Positions 34,231 to 47,545 of a stretch of 64,000 bases of DNA are shown here, in pieces. The notes beneath the pieces were generated by a model. The model did no database searches, was not told where the DNA came from, and was given only the letters and a program-made list of their open reading frames with translations. Position numbers and translations under genes: made by a program. The stretch comes from Emmonsiellopsis sp. PD_33 (taxonomy: Eukaryota > Ascomycota > Eurotiomycetes > Onygenales > Ajellomycetaceae), in the NCBI GenBank assembly GCA_032988165.1, contig JANTQF010000070.1, positions 1 to 64,000 of the forward strand. Reading direction: 5' to 3'. Every line of letters begins with the position of its first letter. Positions within the stretch are counted from its first letter, which is position 1.

Positions 34231-35140
34231 ATGGTGCAGACGGGAAATCAACTACCCGCAGGTTTGTATTTAAACAATAGCGAAGCGGTGATCAGCAGTG
34301 ATCCGGAAAAAATATATCAAGAATATTGATATCTGCGGTCCCATTGTCCGGTAGCACACTTTAACGAGCATAATGGTTATTGGATTATGACCAGGTCCGT
34401 CCCCGTTTGCAGTAAAAGTCCTTGCAAAGGTTGATATTGCGTTTCTGTTTGCTAAATCTGTCGAGTGTCTGCAGTCACGGAGAACAGGAGACTGGGAAGC
34501 CGTGAAAAAAGCAAGGGACATATTCTATGAGATTGCTAGACGGGTCATGGCAGCTCGCGAGCAGAACCCTTTAGATCCAGAAGAGGATTCTGCTTCTAGT
34601 CTGTTGGAAGAAAGAAACTCCGAGGGGAAGCCCCTGGATAAGGACCACTTGCGCTAAGCGTCTTTAGTATTCGTTTTGCGGTGCCGTTTTGTCATTTTCA
34701 TTGTAAAAGTCTCTTTGCTAACTCCCACAGACAGCGGATGCATCAGCCACGTCAGAATTGTCGCCATGGTGGCCCCATCGATCCTCATGGCGGCAATGGC
34801 AAAAAATCTCAACCAGGATAAAGGGGTGCAGAACAAACACCTGAACAACCCATCCCTCATCCCGCAGCAGCTGAGGAGTTTGTGCGCCTCTACACCCCAT
34901 ATAGTGGATTCGCACGTATGGCCATCCACCAAGTAATGATATCTGGGCAAGAAGTCCTGGCAACAGAACCCATAACCCTGACCAACGCGGCTGCGAATCG
35001 GGACCCGGATCGGTTTGAAGACCCAGAAAGGTTCAAGTTCTTCAGCACAATATAATTTCCCATCTGGGATTTGGGAAAGGGTAGACATCGATATGCAGGC
35101 ATGCCGTTGGCACGCATAATGTTGAAAATATCCCTTGATA
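34231..35140 (+). pseudogene. Cytochrome P450 pseudogene
   Basis: Fragments of one P450 follow each other in order but in several frames. First comes an N-terminal part (LPAGLYLNN, then YLRSHCPVAHFNEHNGYW after an in-frame TGA). An apparent internal deletion follows, then GDWEAVKKARDIFYEIARRVMAA with ASSLLEERNSEGKPLDKDHL ending in TAA. Next is the I-helix region (VAMVAPSILMAAMAKNL), then after a frame change EEFVRLYTPYSGFARMA and ANRDPDRFEDPERF, then a TAA. The heme-binding loop reads GKGRHRYAGMPLAR. The invariant heme-ligand Cys is replaced by Tyr (codon TAT, 35092-35094), so the protein cannot bind heme normally. About 0.9 kb remains of a usual 1.2-1.3 kb. It lies 1 kb from the boundary with the repeat island. 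Confidence 0.85.
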
Positions 35141-36155
35141 GAGGTTCTGTTGGAGCGGACGGTGGACTGAGATTGATGGGGAGTTGGAGTTTTGTTATTA
35201 GGTGCCCGAGATTGGGATGATTGACTGTCCGCTGAGGTTTTCCGTTGGGTAGCTAGTTAGCAGTTAGTTGAATTGTTGCTTTGGGGATCCAAATTGTATT
35301 CTTACATTCTCCCTTTCGTCTTTGGCCTGTTTCTCTCACATTGCTCGGCGCCCAACATCACCCGTGAAGCCAGCAGACGTCACTCATTGAGCCAAGCAAA
35401 TACCATTGTTGGCCTCGTTCCATTCTCGACGCTAGAACTTAAGCAGATTCGATGCAGAGGTGGCCTTTCAAGAGTATTTACTTGCCAAAAGAAAGACCCT
35501 CTGACGTGAAGTCAAATCCCAGTTTGCTTTTCTCAATTCTAGCGGGCGGATGGACGAAGAAATGCGTGCTGCGGGTGGATAGTCGATATATTACTCACCT
35601 TGTTAATCCGGTACAAGTATGGGGACGGTGGAATTGTGCGGGGTCTGGTGCATGTTCAGAGTATGGTTATCCAGGGTGCGTCCGAGATCTTCCGTGTTAA
35701 GTGATGGGCGTTGGAGAATAGGGGAAGATTCCACTCAGAGTAGAGCCATCTGGAAAATGAATTTAGATTGCATAGTACGCAATGGGCATGAGAATGATGA
35801 ATTGATTAATCTGATGTATTGCCCTGCAAATGACGTGACATGACGACAATCTATGCAAATATCACAAAACCAATGTTGCATCATCGTCCCCATGAATCAG
35901 CAAAGAAGTTTAGGAATATCAAAAATACTGGGTAAAAAAAAGGATCAAACACAATATTGCAAAATTGGCCCTGCATGATGAGCAGAGCAAGAGTCAGGGA
36001 GCAAGTAGGTAGCTGTTCCCCAAAATTATGTAGCTCTGTGATACTGAAAATTGAAACAAATGTTTGGTTACTAAGTTAAACCACACAGGCAAAAAAGAAA
36101 AATAATGGAACGCAAAGAAAAAGGAGAATTAAAGTCAACCAACAAACCAGCCGAA
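35141..36155. other. Edge of gene space
   Basis: Transition region. CpG dinucleotides still occur up to about 36,153, after which they practically vanish. Short ORFs only; no gene recognised. Confidence 0.4.
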
Positions 36156-39100
36156 ACCTCCAGGGCTGTCTAAAAGAGGAAAGTCTTTATATTTTTGGGT
36201 TCAGCTAAATTGACCCCATGTTTTGACTATTTCAACCCCAATTTTCATGCTAGTCCTAATTGGGAAAAATAAGTGATCTATTTTGACCCCACAACTAGCA
36301 TGCTAAGCCTAATTGGGAAATATATGGTCTATTTGCACCCCCCCACTATAGGCTGCCACAGGGGGGAGAGGGAGATTTTCAAAGCATATTGCAGGCATCT
36401 TCCTTAATTAATCTCACAGTAGATAAGAAATGATAGGAATAGTGCTATTAACAGCTAAAAAATAGAGGTAGATAATCATAAGATATCAAATATAAGAAGA
36501 ATATTAAAAAATGAAGGAAATCTATGAAATCTACTCAGAAATCTCTCAGTTCTGCACATTTTCCATGTTTATATTAAAAACATTCTACATGCTCTGCATT
36601 TCATGTAGGAAGGAGCATCAGTAGATCTGCTAGTAGATCTACCATTAGATTCATTACTTATTAATCTCTCTTCAATGTTAAATCAATCTGTTTAAATTAT
36701 GAGAGGATTTACTTACTCACTGCAACAGAAGCTATATAACTATTGTGATGAAAATCTATCATTAAGTCAGATTAATTTTTCACTGAGGCTTTTTACTACT
36801 AAATATAGTTATAAAGATAGATATTTTCCTTTCATTGCAAGACTTCATCTATTTATTTGTGGATTTCTCATGCATATATATACTTCTTTGAGATAGATCT
36901 TTTATTTCTTTTGAGTATTATCTTATCATTCTATTATTATATTATTTTATACTATAGATTACTAATACATTTCTCTACTTCAATATTAATATCAATTTTT
37001 TTCTTGTGTTTGCTACTGCCCTGTTCAGTGCTACCTGACACACACATCCTGTCCCCACTTCATTGGTGCACATGATTGAAAACATGAATGAATGAATAAA
37101 TAGTAATATTAATATAAATAATTATGCTAAGTTTCTTTCCTCTTTTTTCTTTTCTTTTGTTAAGTACACTACTCAATACAATTCTCTTATTTCAGTTTAT
37201 AATAGGCCTATTTGATTGGAGCAGGCCTGCAGCCTTACAGCTGCATTAATAGTAATACTACTAGAAAAAAACTTCAAAGAATGAACCCACTGAACTATTA
37301 AATCCATCAAGCCATTCCTCAATAAATACAGACTCTAGTGAGAAGAAAAATCTACAGTAGATCTTGCAGTTTCTTTTCTTCCTTAAATCTCTAAACCTCT
37401 ACCTGCAAAAAGATATAGATATTATTATTATTATTAATTTATTTCTCATTTACAAATAAGAGCTACTTATCTATTTATTTCTCTATTAATATATATCTTC
37501 TAAGCATACTTAGTCAGACTTCATCACACATTATTGAACTCAGTCAGGAAAAGTATCAGCTCTACCATCAAAAATTAAGATCAACAGTGAGAAGATATTT
37601 AGCTCTACTAATTTCTCATCAGGCCTACTTACACCTAGTAGTGCTCTACCTTCTGAAAGTAGAATAATTTATTAGTAGCTTATCATATCCATGCTAGTTT
37701 CTAAATCCCTTAAAGCTTTCTTTTTTAATAGGAAGGATGTTACTTAGTTCATCAATCAGTTCAATATTATACTGAAGCTACACTATATTTCTGAGGATGA
37801 AGTCTTAATAATATTACATAATTATTACTTTATGAAACTGTAAGACTATGTGAATCAGCTGATAAAGGACCTATAAACCTAGATAAAAGTTAAGATCAGA
37901 TTAGTATCAGAGTTCTAGTAGAATAATACTTATTAGTAGATGTACAACTAAATCTATCTAAATGCTCTATCTAGTTTTAAATGATCTTTTAGCTAAGATA
38001 TTCTTACTTTCTATCATCAATTCTGTACTATCACTAAGCTACTAATTAGCTAGAATGAAATTTAGGAATCTCTTGCCTACTAATTGTTCTTATAAGGCCT
38101 GCCTGATGGAGTTCACAAGAAGGCTTTTTATAAGGCTAGATTTGATCAAAATAACCCATCTGAGTAGAAGATTTTAAAGGTTTGTAAAGTCACAGCTAAA
38201 TCTCAGGAAGTTAAGAAAAAGATGATCTGAATGATTACATCTAATTTGAATTTCTATATAATGCCACCTACTTAGCTGCCTCCTACTCAACCTATCTTCA
38301 ATCTATTTACCCTGGCTGTGTTAAGACCTTAAATGGCTTTCTCTGCACTACCTGCTTCTTCTGATTTAGCTCTAAGAAATTCAAATGATAGCTTGCTTGA
38401 ATCTCTTGTCAATCAGATAGATGTACTATCACTGACTATCACAAGTTTTCAATAGTAGGAGAATATATAACAATTAGCTGTAATATCACACATTCTTACC
38501 CATTAGAAATCTATCAATCCTGCTCAAAATCTCACAAATATTTTCTATTATAAGACACAGCATGGCCCTGACAGTTCATATCAACCTCAATCTAAAAGCT
38601 AGAGTGCAGACAAGGCCAAGTAATTCCAAGTCAAAAACTTAACTCAAACTTGAAATTATTTGCCTTGATTTGCTCTGAGCACCTGCCATTATAACTCAGC
38701 TTAACTTGCACTGTGTATTTCTTCAACTTGAGTAATCTTTAAATTACTTGGAGAATCAGAACCTTCAGGTAAATTTCCCAATTAGATTAGCCTGAACAGT
38801 TATATGACATTTATATCCTGAATACCTGCTGTGCATTTTTTTAATACATTACTCTTATGTATTGGAAAAATAAATAGCTGTAAATTAAAAACTGAAAACT
38901 ACATTCTATAACCTAGTGTCTGTATATATACAATGAAGTAGATCATCTTAACTAACCCCTCTTTCTATTTTAATATATATTATTATTCATAAATAATAAC
39001 ATTAATTATTACTCTTCTTATTCAGTATAATATCTGATGCCCTCTTCTTTCATATGTCCTGCAGCCACTAACTGTCTTGTTTTTTCACAGCCTCTATTTC

Positions 39101-39299
39101 ATGCCTCTCAGCTGCTTCTCTTCACAATTCTTTTCCTAAGGAATTTAGACCACCAAATGCTTAAGATCCTCTTTCATGCACAGGCTGGCTTGAACTAAGT
39201 GAACTTTGGGGGGTTAATGCACCACCAGGGAGATGCTGAGGTGCTAATACATTACTGGGAAGATATTGAGGGGTTAATGTATCATCAGGAAGTATGGAA
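36156..39299. other. AT-rich, CpG-free repeat DNA
   Basis: Start of the repeat island. Two related units about 52 bp apart (CATGCTA...CCTAATTGGGAAA...GACCCC/GCACCCC, at 36247 and 36299) lie right at the boundary. Decayed coding-like sequence on the plus strand around 38,340-38,760 (start MAFSALPASSDLALRN, later stops) may be a transposon ORF but was not identified. No intact ORF above about 75 codons. Confidence 0.5.
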
Positions 39300-41900
39300 G
39301 TTACTAGATATCTAATTGCTATAGATTGCCTTGATATGGAACTATTATTCAACCTAGTTAAAATCTACTTTAGTGAAGGCTTCTGATCTTTATTATTTTA
39401 TTACTATCTTCTTCTTGAATTATCTGAAATTATATCATCTTCAGACTCATCATCTCCAGCATTTTATAATATATTAATATTAGTACCTTTATTCTCTATA
39501 TTACTAATTACATTCATCTCACTCAAAGCTAAGTCATTATTCTTCTTATCTTCATTAAATTCATCATCTACTACCTCACTCTCTTCAGCTAACTTGCTTT
39601 TCTTCTTACCTAGAGTGACCCAATTCAAGCACATCTTCAGCATTAGAGTCTGCAAGATTGATAGCTTAAGATAACTATAATAATAATAATAGATATTATG
39701 AGCTACATTGAAGAGCCATTCTACACTAACAGTTGAATCAGGTACTAAAAGATAGTTTTGAACCATCTATACTAAAATAGGATACTATGAATGATATTCC
39801 TTTCAGTACAGCAAGTAATTATATTCCTTACTTGACTCTATACTAATATTTAGTACACTACATGAATATGAATAGATACCCCATGCATGAGAGTAATAAA
39901 CTAATCTTAGTCTAGATACTTCTTTACCTCATTCCTCTTACTAGCTCTAGTCAAGGTGGTGCTGTTGGGCACATTACTGAAGACCAAGTCAAAAAGATTA
40001 TTTGATTGCCTCATTTATTGTCTAGGCTGCTGTTGTGGTATATCTTTACCAGACAATTTAAACATATATCTATTATACACTTCTTGAAAATAGTTTTAGT
40101 ACTTTTCTCATCATTTATAGTCATTATCATCCCAACTTTCTTAACTGAAGAGCTTTAGTTTCTGATTTGAAAATAGGATTATTACAACAGTGTAGAGATA
40201 CCCATACTTCTTTTTTGTGTTTATATAGTATTTAACCAACTTCTCATGGTATTTATACAAGGCATCATACATTAAGTGCTTCCAGTGCAAATGCTTTCTC
40301 TCCAATGCCACTTTATAATGATTGATATGATTGAATAGATTCTCATACAGCTGAAGCATTATAGAGAGGGTCAGGATTATTGCCATAGAAAGTATAGCTG
40401 TATATTTAACAAAAGGTTTTATGAGCTCAATTAAATACTCAACTGACTACTACTTGTTCCTGTCTAGCTTAAATTTAGCTTGCTAATTAATATCTCCAAC
40501 ATACCTATCTATATAGACCCTGAGTCTAAGTGCATGATATAGCATATGGAAAGTTGAATTCCATTGAGTAGCTACATCCATCATCAGTAACTTTAGCACT
40601 TCACCTGTCCTGTTCATACCAGACTGTTGGATATCATAAAATGCTTGTTTGTACTATGAACTTATGTTAACATATTGAGTTAATAGATGGATCTAGTGAA
40701 ATAGAGTTAGTAGTAATCATTTAGTATTATTGTTCATAAACAATAAAAATATAGCAGGAAATTATATTATCTGTGGATAACATTCTAAAGTAACAGCAAG
40801 CTCATCTTTATCAGTATCTGGAGGATACTCTACATCTATGTGGGGTTAGACAACATAGAATCATCCTAATCTCAAGTTATTCTATTATTTTCTGAGCTAA
40901 TCTTTATTGAGTCCAGGAGTTCCTTCACAACCAGCTGAATTATATGAGCTAGGCATAGAATCTTAATATATTACTCAATGTGTGTTAATAAATTTAGTAT
41001 TTATATTACTATATTCAGACTTGTAACAAGTGTTGCATTGTTGCTTGCATTATCTATTATCACATCAAATATTCACTTCTTGATACCATACATCTTCATA
41101 ATGTTTATTGTAATATCAGATAGCTTTCTCCTACTATGCTCAGTTTTAATGTGTTTAAATCTCAGTATGAGTTCCTGGAACTTCTAATTGCAGTTAATAA
41201 AGTATACTACTACTACTATAAATGCATCATTGAATAGACTGATCCAGCCATCAAGAGCAAGAAAGATATAACCCTCAGTAGGTATATAATTAAGAATCTA
41301 TTGGAAGCCCTCTTTCATAAGCTTGTTAGCAATCTTTAGGATATATGATATACTAGGTATAATCACACTGAGTTGCAACATTCAGATCATTTAGTAGAAG
41401 TAAAAGTTGTCCACAAAATGAAAGGATAATCATATAGAGACTAAAATCTCTATTAGAGTTTACTAGAATTTCTCCTTGATGAATTCAATATCATCTATAC
41501 TACTATCCTCAATCATATTGATCTTATATAGTTAGCTGAAGCCCTAAAACTCCTACTACAATCTTGAAAATAAAAAGAATGCTTATTATTATCTGTTATG
41601 ATATTCTTCTTTGTGATGTCACTAAATCAACATTCTTCATACTTTGAAACCTTGCCTGCCTCTGATAGTATTAGCTCTTTTTGATATGATTATTCATCAT
41701 TATCATTATCTCACCCTTTAGTAATGAGTGGGTAAAATATTTATCACAGTATTTACATAATACTATAGGTTCCCCATCTATTGTTATGATGCCCTCTCAG
41801 AAGAACTGCCACACTTTTACTATATATTATATAAAATCCCAAGTGAAGGGCTTTGAACCCCTAGAGTGCTCAGTCTATTTTATTGACCTCCATTATCATT
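39300..41900 (-). mobile_element. Decayed hAT-family DNA transposon
   Basis: Minus-strand conceptual translation, interrupted by stops, shows hAT transposase landmarks in order. At about 41.8-41.7 kb is a BED-type zinc-finger-like piece (VLCKYCDKYF) with ITIDGEP and NNHIKK. At about 41.3-41.2 kb are YIFLALDGWISL and the ILRFKHIKTEHS region. At 41.1-40.9 kb is FDVIIDNASNNATLV, followed by LCLAHIIQLVVKE. At 40.6 kb is DVATQWNSTFHMLYHALRLR, and at 40.39-40.14 kb the open stretch LYENLFNHINHYK...LYKYHEKLVKYY. The C-terminal dimerisation end (to about 39.4 kb) is poorly kept. Terminal inverted repeats were not located, so the ends are approximate. Non-functional. Confidence 0.75.
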
Positions 41901-43899
41901 CAAAAACCTTGAGATTTGAATGTTTTGCCCCTGGATAAACCACAAACTGGTTGTTATGACCAATTTGTTCCAGTAAAGAAGGAATAGATGCACTAATTTG
42001 TGGTAGTATTAATAGATTAACATCACTTGAGTTATCAATAGGGAGTTATGACTGTAAGGAAAAGATAGAATCAAAACTTTGACTCATTTTTCTGTGATTA
42101 TAATAAAAAGGTGCAAGAAGTAGATATTGGACTTAGAAAATAATGAAAAATGAATAACCTTTAATATTAAAATTTTTCCAAGATAACAATAAGAAGAATG
42201 AGATAATTCCAGGGAGAGTCCCAAACTTCCTAAATCTTCTCAGATAGTCATCTAAAAAATTCTTTTTATTAGCATGATAAGCTAATACTCACCCTTTATG
42301 AATGCATTTAAATTATTAGATATATAATCATATTCTGGTCTACATCATCAACTGTAATTATAGTTAGTATCTACCAAAGAATTGTCAGAGGATGAGTGCT
42401 TTTAGTGCTTACAAAGGCTATACTTTGCACTTTCACCTCTGAAATAGCAATTTTCACATGCTCTATCACTGGCAGATATGTCATTCAGTAAATCACATGG
42501 CACAAGATAATCTTTGAATGGCCTAGATCCTTCAGTACACTAAGTGCATGAGTACTGTGAGGTAAGCTCTCAAGTCTGAATAATCACTGCATTCTGAGCC
42601 AGTCCTTAATATGAATCAATAAATTATAGTATATCTTCAACCCAGTATAATGAGTATGAAATTGAATATTTGCTGAGGCTCTCTGCTGCATCTATATTTG
42701 ATTGCACATAGAAAAACTGATTAACAACTAAATTCTTTAAAGTTAAATTTTTACATGGCATCTATTTAAGTATCTTAATGATAGATGGGACTCAGACTTC
42801 TGCAATTTTCTAGTGTCAGTGGAGATCATCAAAGTGTAATATATTATATATAGTACTTATGTGGAATCACATCATCTGCAATCTAAAGCCTCTGATTAAA
42901 GATATCATACAATATAATATTATGAATCTGACTGTAGTTGATCTATTCTCCTACATTCAGAGCCTTTCTTTAATGTTGAGATGATCATCTATAAGGATAC
43001 TAAATGTAGTTTATATGGTCATTGAATCTCTCAACTGAATCAGCTAATATAGCACTCTCCTGGAAGCAAAATGAACTGGAAGGAATTAGCCTGGGCTGAT
43101 GTGAATTGAAAAGCTCAAGTAGAGTGAGTATGTAGGGTTTAGCATCTTAATTAGCTTACTGTACATTAGTTTGTTATATTAGAGTCTGAAGCCCCTATAT
43201 TATAGCTACTGGAGGTAAATTTGGACTTTAGCATTCCATTGGAAAAGGAGGTTGATTGCTTTTGAGCTGATAAGATCTATAGCAGGTGAAGAGAGATAAT
43301 GATAATGTGATAATGATTAGAGGCAAGTTTGGGAATTAAATGACTAGTTATTTTTATGGTAAATTTATATAATGAAGCTGACAATCTTGGCTAACTAGCT
43401 AATACAACCTTCTTCACTAATCAAATCAACAACTATTAATATCTGCTGAAGAGTAAGTTATGTAATAGCTATACAAGATGATGAATTAATCACTTCACAA
43501 TTAAGAAAAACAGGTTTTTAGCAAGTATATTATTATCCACAGACAACTAGGTCAGTAGTCAGCTAAATATTGTTCAAGGACAATAAACACTATGATAAGC
43601 ACTTATGATGAATAATGAAAGATTCTAACTCATCATATTTTTACCTGGAGATTCATATCTGCTGAAAGGTTGAGAGGAAGGTCAAAATGAAATTATCAAT
43701 TCATATAGAGTATTTATATTCAGAGGGAGTAATGATCTTAACCTTCATTAATGAGAGAGTAAGGGTAATGATCTCCTTCTGCATATAATTAAAGATATTA
43801 GAATATATAGTAGTACCATCAGACTAGTAGTTGTCAGCAACATCTTAATATAAAGAAAAGAGAAATATACATTATAATAATGTTACTGTAAAGATCCTT
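41901..43899. other. AT-rich repeat DNA, unidentified
   Basis: No ORF of note. A segment at 43,507-43,600 (CAGGTTTTTAGCAAGTATATTATTAT, then the palindromic TTATCCACAGACAAC) recurs in diverged form at 45,236-45,335. A tRNA-arm-like piece (TTTGAACCCCTAGAG, 41,857-41,871) resembles the B-box end of the repeats at 45.65-46.05 kb. Confidence 0.4.
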
Positions 43900-45135
43900 T
43901 TGGACATCAATATTACACTTCATAATAGTGTTATAGATGGTAGTATGAATACTGCTACTATTAAGACCCAGTACACTAGGCTGGAAGAGAGCCTCAGGGG
44001 TGTGGAACCACTTGTTGCCAATGATGATGATCTAGCTATTAGAAAGCTTGTAGGATTTCTCCAAGCTAAAGCTCTAGAAAGTAGTCTAGATTTCCTACTG
44101 AAAGTTAAGAATGATATCTGTAGCTTCTCCTTGATGTTATAGATAATTCTACATTTAGTAGTGGTGGAGAAGCTGTAATCATGCTTGATAAGAATCTTCA
44201 TAAGGTAATTTGTTAGCTCATGACCAGCCATATTGATATGGAAGATGGCATGGAGAAGGGCAAAACCCTTGTAAATAAGCATAATGTGAGTGATACTATC
44301 ATCAGAGTTAAGCATGATACTAGTAGTGTGGCTGGAAGCATATAGAGAGAGCACAGCTAGAATGAAGATATAGAAGGTAGGGATATTAAAGATTTTAAAG
44401 ATGATTTGAATCATCTTCTCATGATTGAACTTAGAGTTAATAGGAGTTTTAATCAACAGAATGGCATGCTCCTCTGGTACAATACAGAGTTTATTGTAGA
44501 AAGTGTGATGCCAGATTTTCTTTATATTATCCCAGTTTGTAATGACATCATACTCAATGGGGTAAGTTATCTTAGGGTGAGGATACTATGCTTTAACTGT
44601 GCCTTGTCACTAATATAGGAGTCTTTCTGGCCCATACTAATTATAATACTAGATGCTGTCAGTCATGGATCTAACCTTGGCATACACAGGGGAATATTTA
44701 CCCATGATGATGAGGATGACTGATGATTGAAGCTGATAGAGGTTAGTAGCAGGAAACAGACAGTGTCCTTATTAGATATAAATTGGAGTGATGGGAATGT
44801 TGGGAGACTTGTAGAAAATAGCTTGAAGAGTGTTATTATCAGTGAAACCAGCCTTATACATACTAGATTCATAGATGGGCACAATGTGAGTAATACTACT
44901 ATCAGAATGGTGTGGATACTACTAGTCTCTAAACTCAGTATGATTAACTGGAAGAGGGTCTTAAGGTTGTAGAACTACTTGTTACTAATTCCATTAGAGA
45001 TTCTTTCAGATGTTGAAGTTGCATTTCATAATAGGATTATAAGTAGCAAAGTAGATACTACTACTCTTGAGACTGAGCATACAAGGCTGAAACCTAAAAT
45101 AAGGTCTGAGAGTTGTAGAACCACTCATTACTATT
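43900..45135 (+). repeat. Diverged multi-copy coding-like repeat
   Basis: At least three related units share a core of the form ACTACTAT-Nx-CTGGAAGAG-Nx-GTCT(T/C)A-GG-GTGTAGAACCAC. They lie at about 43,962-44,025, 44,922-44,995 and 45,060-45,130. Another shared block, CA(C/T)AATGTGAGT(A/G)ATACT, is at 44,280 and 44,880. The first copy is in an 80-codon open frame ([20 protein letters not shown]). This suggests an ancestral protein with internal repeats or tandem duplication inside a transposon. Family unknown. Confidence 0.5.
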
Positions 45136-45647
45136 AGTGGTGAAATATCTGCTATACTGGCCATGTGAGTTTTAGTTGTAGGGATGACATTGATTATTAG
45201 ATCATTATGAAAGCAATTAATAAGTCTTGAAGAAACAGGATTTTTAGTAAGTATATTATTATTATCTGCAGATAAGATTGATGCTAACTCAGCTGATTTC
45301 TTTATCTGAGAACAATAAAGATGTATGATAATAATATTGATAAAACCTGAATTTTCAACAAAAAGAGAATAGCTGGAGTTGCACTTGGGCAAATAGAGAA
45401 AGGAAATTAGAGTTAAATGTGCTCACTACACTATTCTGAAATCTCTAGTAAAGATATTGTCTAAGTTATAACTATGCATTTATCTTTATTGCAGCCTACA
45501 GACAGATTGAGAACATCAGAACTGATGAAGATGATAAAAAACATGGTTAAAATAACAGTTCATTTTATAACTAATGATCTCAGGTAAGACTGGCTGGGTG
45601 GCTTTATTATTTATAGATAAATATAAACTATACTATTCTAAATGTGG

Positions 45648-46053
45648 GTAAGACTATAACTAAAAAAAAAAGTCCCCACTGGATTTAAACCCTAGAGTTT
45701 ATTCCCTGAAATTCCATGAAGGGAGTTGTTGAGTTCTAAGGGAAGAAACCACTAGATCATTAAACTCAGAGAAGAACTGTAGTAATATTAATAAAACTAT
45801 ACTTAGTAGACAGCTAATAAGAACTCAAAACCATGTGATTGCCACATGCAGTAAGACTACAACTAAAGAAAAAAAAAGTCCCTATTAAATTTGAACCCTA
45901 GAGTTTGTTCTGTGGAATTCCACAAAGGGAATTATAGAATGCCAAGGAAGAAATCACTAGACTACTAAATTTAGAGAAGAACTGTAGTAATATCAATAAA
46001 ACCATACTTAATAGACAGTTAATAAGAACTAAAAACTATGTAACTGCTAATAA
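45648..46053 (-). repeat. Two tandem ~203-bp tRNA-like (SINE-like) repeats
   Basis: Copy 1 (45648-45850) and copy 2 (45851-about 46053) are clearly homologous along their length. On the minus strand each has TAGTGGTTTCTTCC-like (A-box/D-arm-like) sequence. Further on is AGGGTTTAAATCC or AGGGTTCAAATTTAA (B-box/T-arm-like, GGTTCAAATCC), followed within about 10 nt by a T-run, as expected for a Pol III-type unit. CpG to TpG change of GTTCGAA would produce the observed GTTCAAA/GTTTAAA. The A-to-B distance (about 70 nt) is long, comparable to tRNAs with a long variable arm. An upstream segment (GGCTTTATTAT...GACTATTCTAAAT) recurs at about 46,615. A SINE is an inference. Confidence 0.45.
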
Positions 46054-47545
46054 CTACCTCAGAACACTCTAATAGAGTAAGTTATAAGAATATGATCAGC
46101 AGAGAATAATAGCTCTTTAAAATAATATTATAGGTATAGTATGAGGTTCTACTCTATTATGACAGAGTAAAAGCTTTATTCTCTTGGTTGCTGGTACAGG
46201 GTGAGTTAGGCATGTTAGCCTGAGTATAAATATATATATATTTTTTTTATATTTTATTTTATTATACATATATTTTCTTCATCATGACCACCATAAACAT
46301 CAATCTACTAACAATGAAAATAATAATACTTGCATTAGAAAGCCCTGCATTCAGGTTATAAATTAATATCACTCTTATCTTCATTGAATGATAGACTGTT
46401 ATATTAATATACTAGATAAAGTATGGAGTATCTTCTTGACTAGTGGTGAGAATATTTTAGTGTCTCTCTTTTATCACCCAGGTTTAACCAACTGATGACC
46501 TCATGTGGAAATATTCAAGGCTTTTCATTGATAGCAGAAAAAGGATGCTAAAATATACTTGCTGCTGATTAAGAAGATAAGTACTGAAAATGATATGAGA
46601 CTAACAGGGCAGCTTTATTATCTATAAATAAAGATAAACTAGACTATTCTAAATATAATAAGAATGCAACCAGAGCTTATTATCTCTAAATAAGAAATAT
46701 AAAGCTTCTCAGTAAATTAACCCTATTAGGCCTAGCTGTATTTCTTATTCATATTACTATACTGAATTGAGTTAGACTGAGTTTTAAGAGTTAAAGATCT
46801 CTCTCTTCCCCTTCTTACTCTTATACTCTATAATATTCTCACTGTTAAGTTTCCAACATCTATATACTCATCTCTAACAGGTAAGTCTTCATATTTATAC
46901 TAGTTGATATGCTATTCCCTTCTCAACAGCTCTGTCACATTTAATACTCTCTCTTGCTTTGCTGCCAGGGAACTGGGCCAGTTGTGACATAACTTGATAA
47001 AACAAGCTTTATACAGGCCAGTTTTAGCTGCATGGCAAACTCACTTCATCATGCCTATTAGCTATGGACAGTGGATTCCATGGGATTGCATGAGTAAAGA
47101 GAGTAAGTAGCCTTTCCTAGTCTCTTAATTTCTCATGTATTTTAGCTGGTAAATAAAGTTACTAATGAAACTATCTGTCTAGTGTTCCCTATTACATTCT
47201 TGAATCCTCCATAATGCTCTTCACTTCACCCTTTGGGTAAGCACTCAACTCTAAACTGATAGTAAATTTTTATTGGATGTAAATAATAATTCTAATTCTA
47301 GAACCCTTCATAATCTCAATAAACTACAGGGATTGAATATATAGAGACACTAATATTATCACTGAGGTAGTATTTTTACTGCATCTATTATCTGTAGACA
47401 ACATTTTATACTGGATATCTCTATATTGTTGTCCACAGATAACTACATTTTTAACATGATTATTATTTACAGATAATAACCTCTCTTGATGAACTGCCTC
47501 TTAAAATGAACATCAACTAACTGTTTTAAATATCAGTCTTAAACA
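46054..47545. other. AT-rich repeat DNA, no gene
   Basis: Contains a TATATATATATTTTTTTTATATTTTATTTTATTATAC tract near 46,230 and copies of the short palindromic motif at 47,388 and 47,427. No ORF recognised. Confidence 0.4.

Noticed and set aside
43920..44456. 178-codon minus-strand ORF in the repeat island
   Set aside because: Hydrophobic, generated by CpG-free AT-rich sequence antisense to the repeated cores; no transporter motif.
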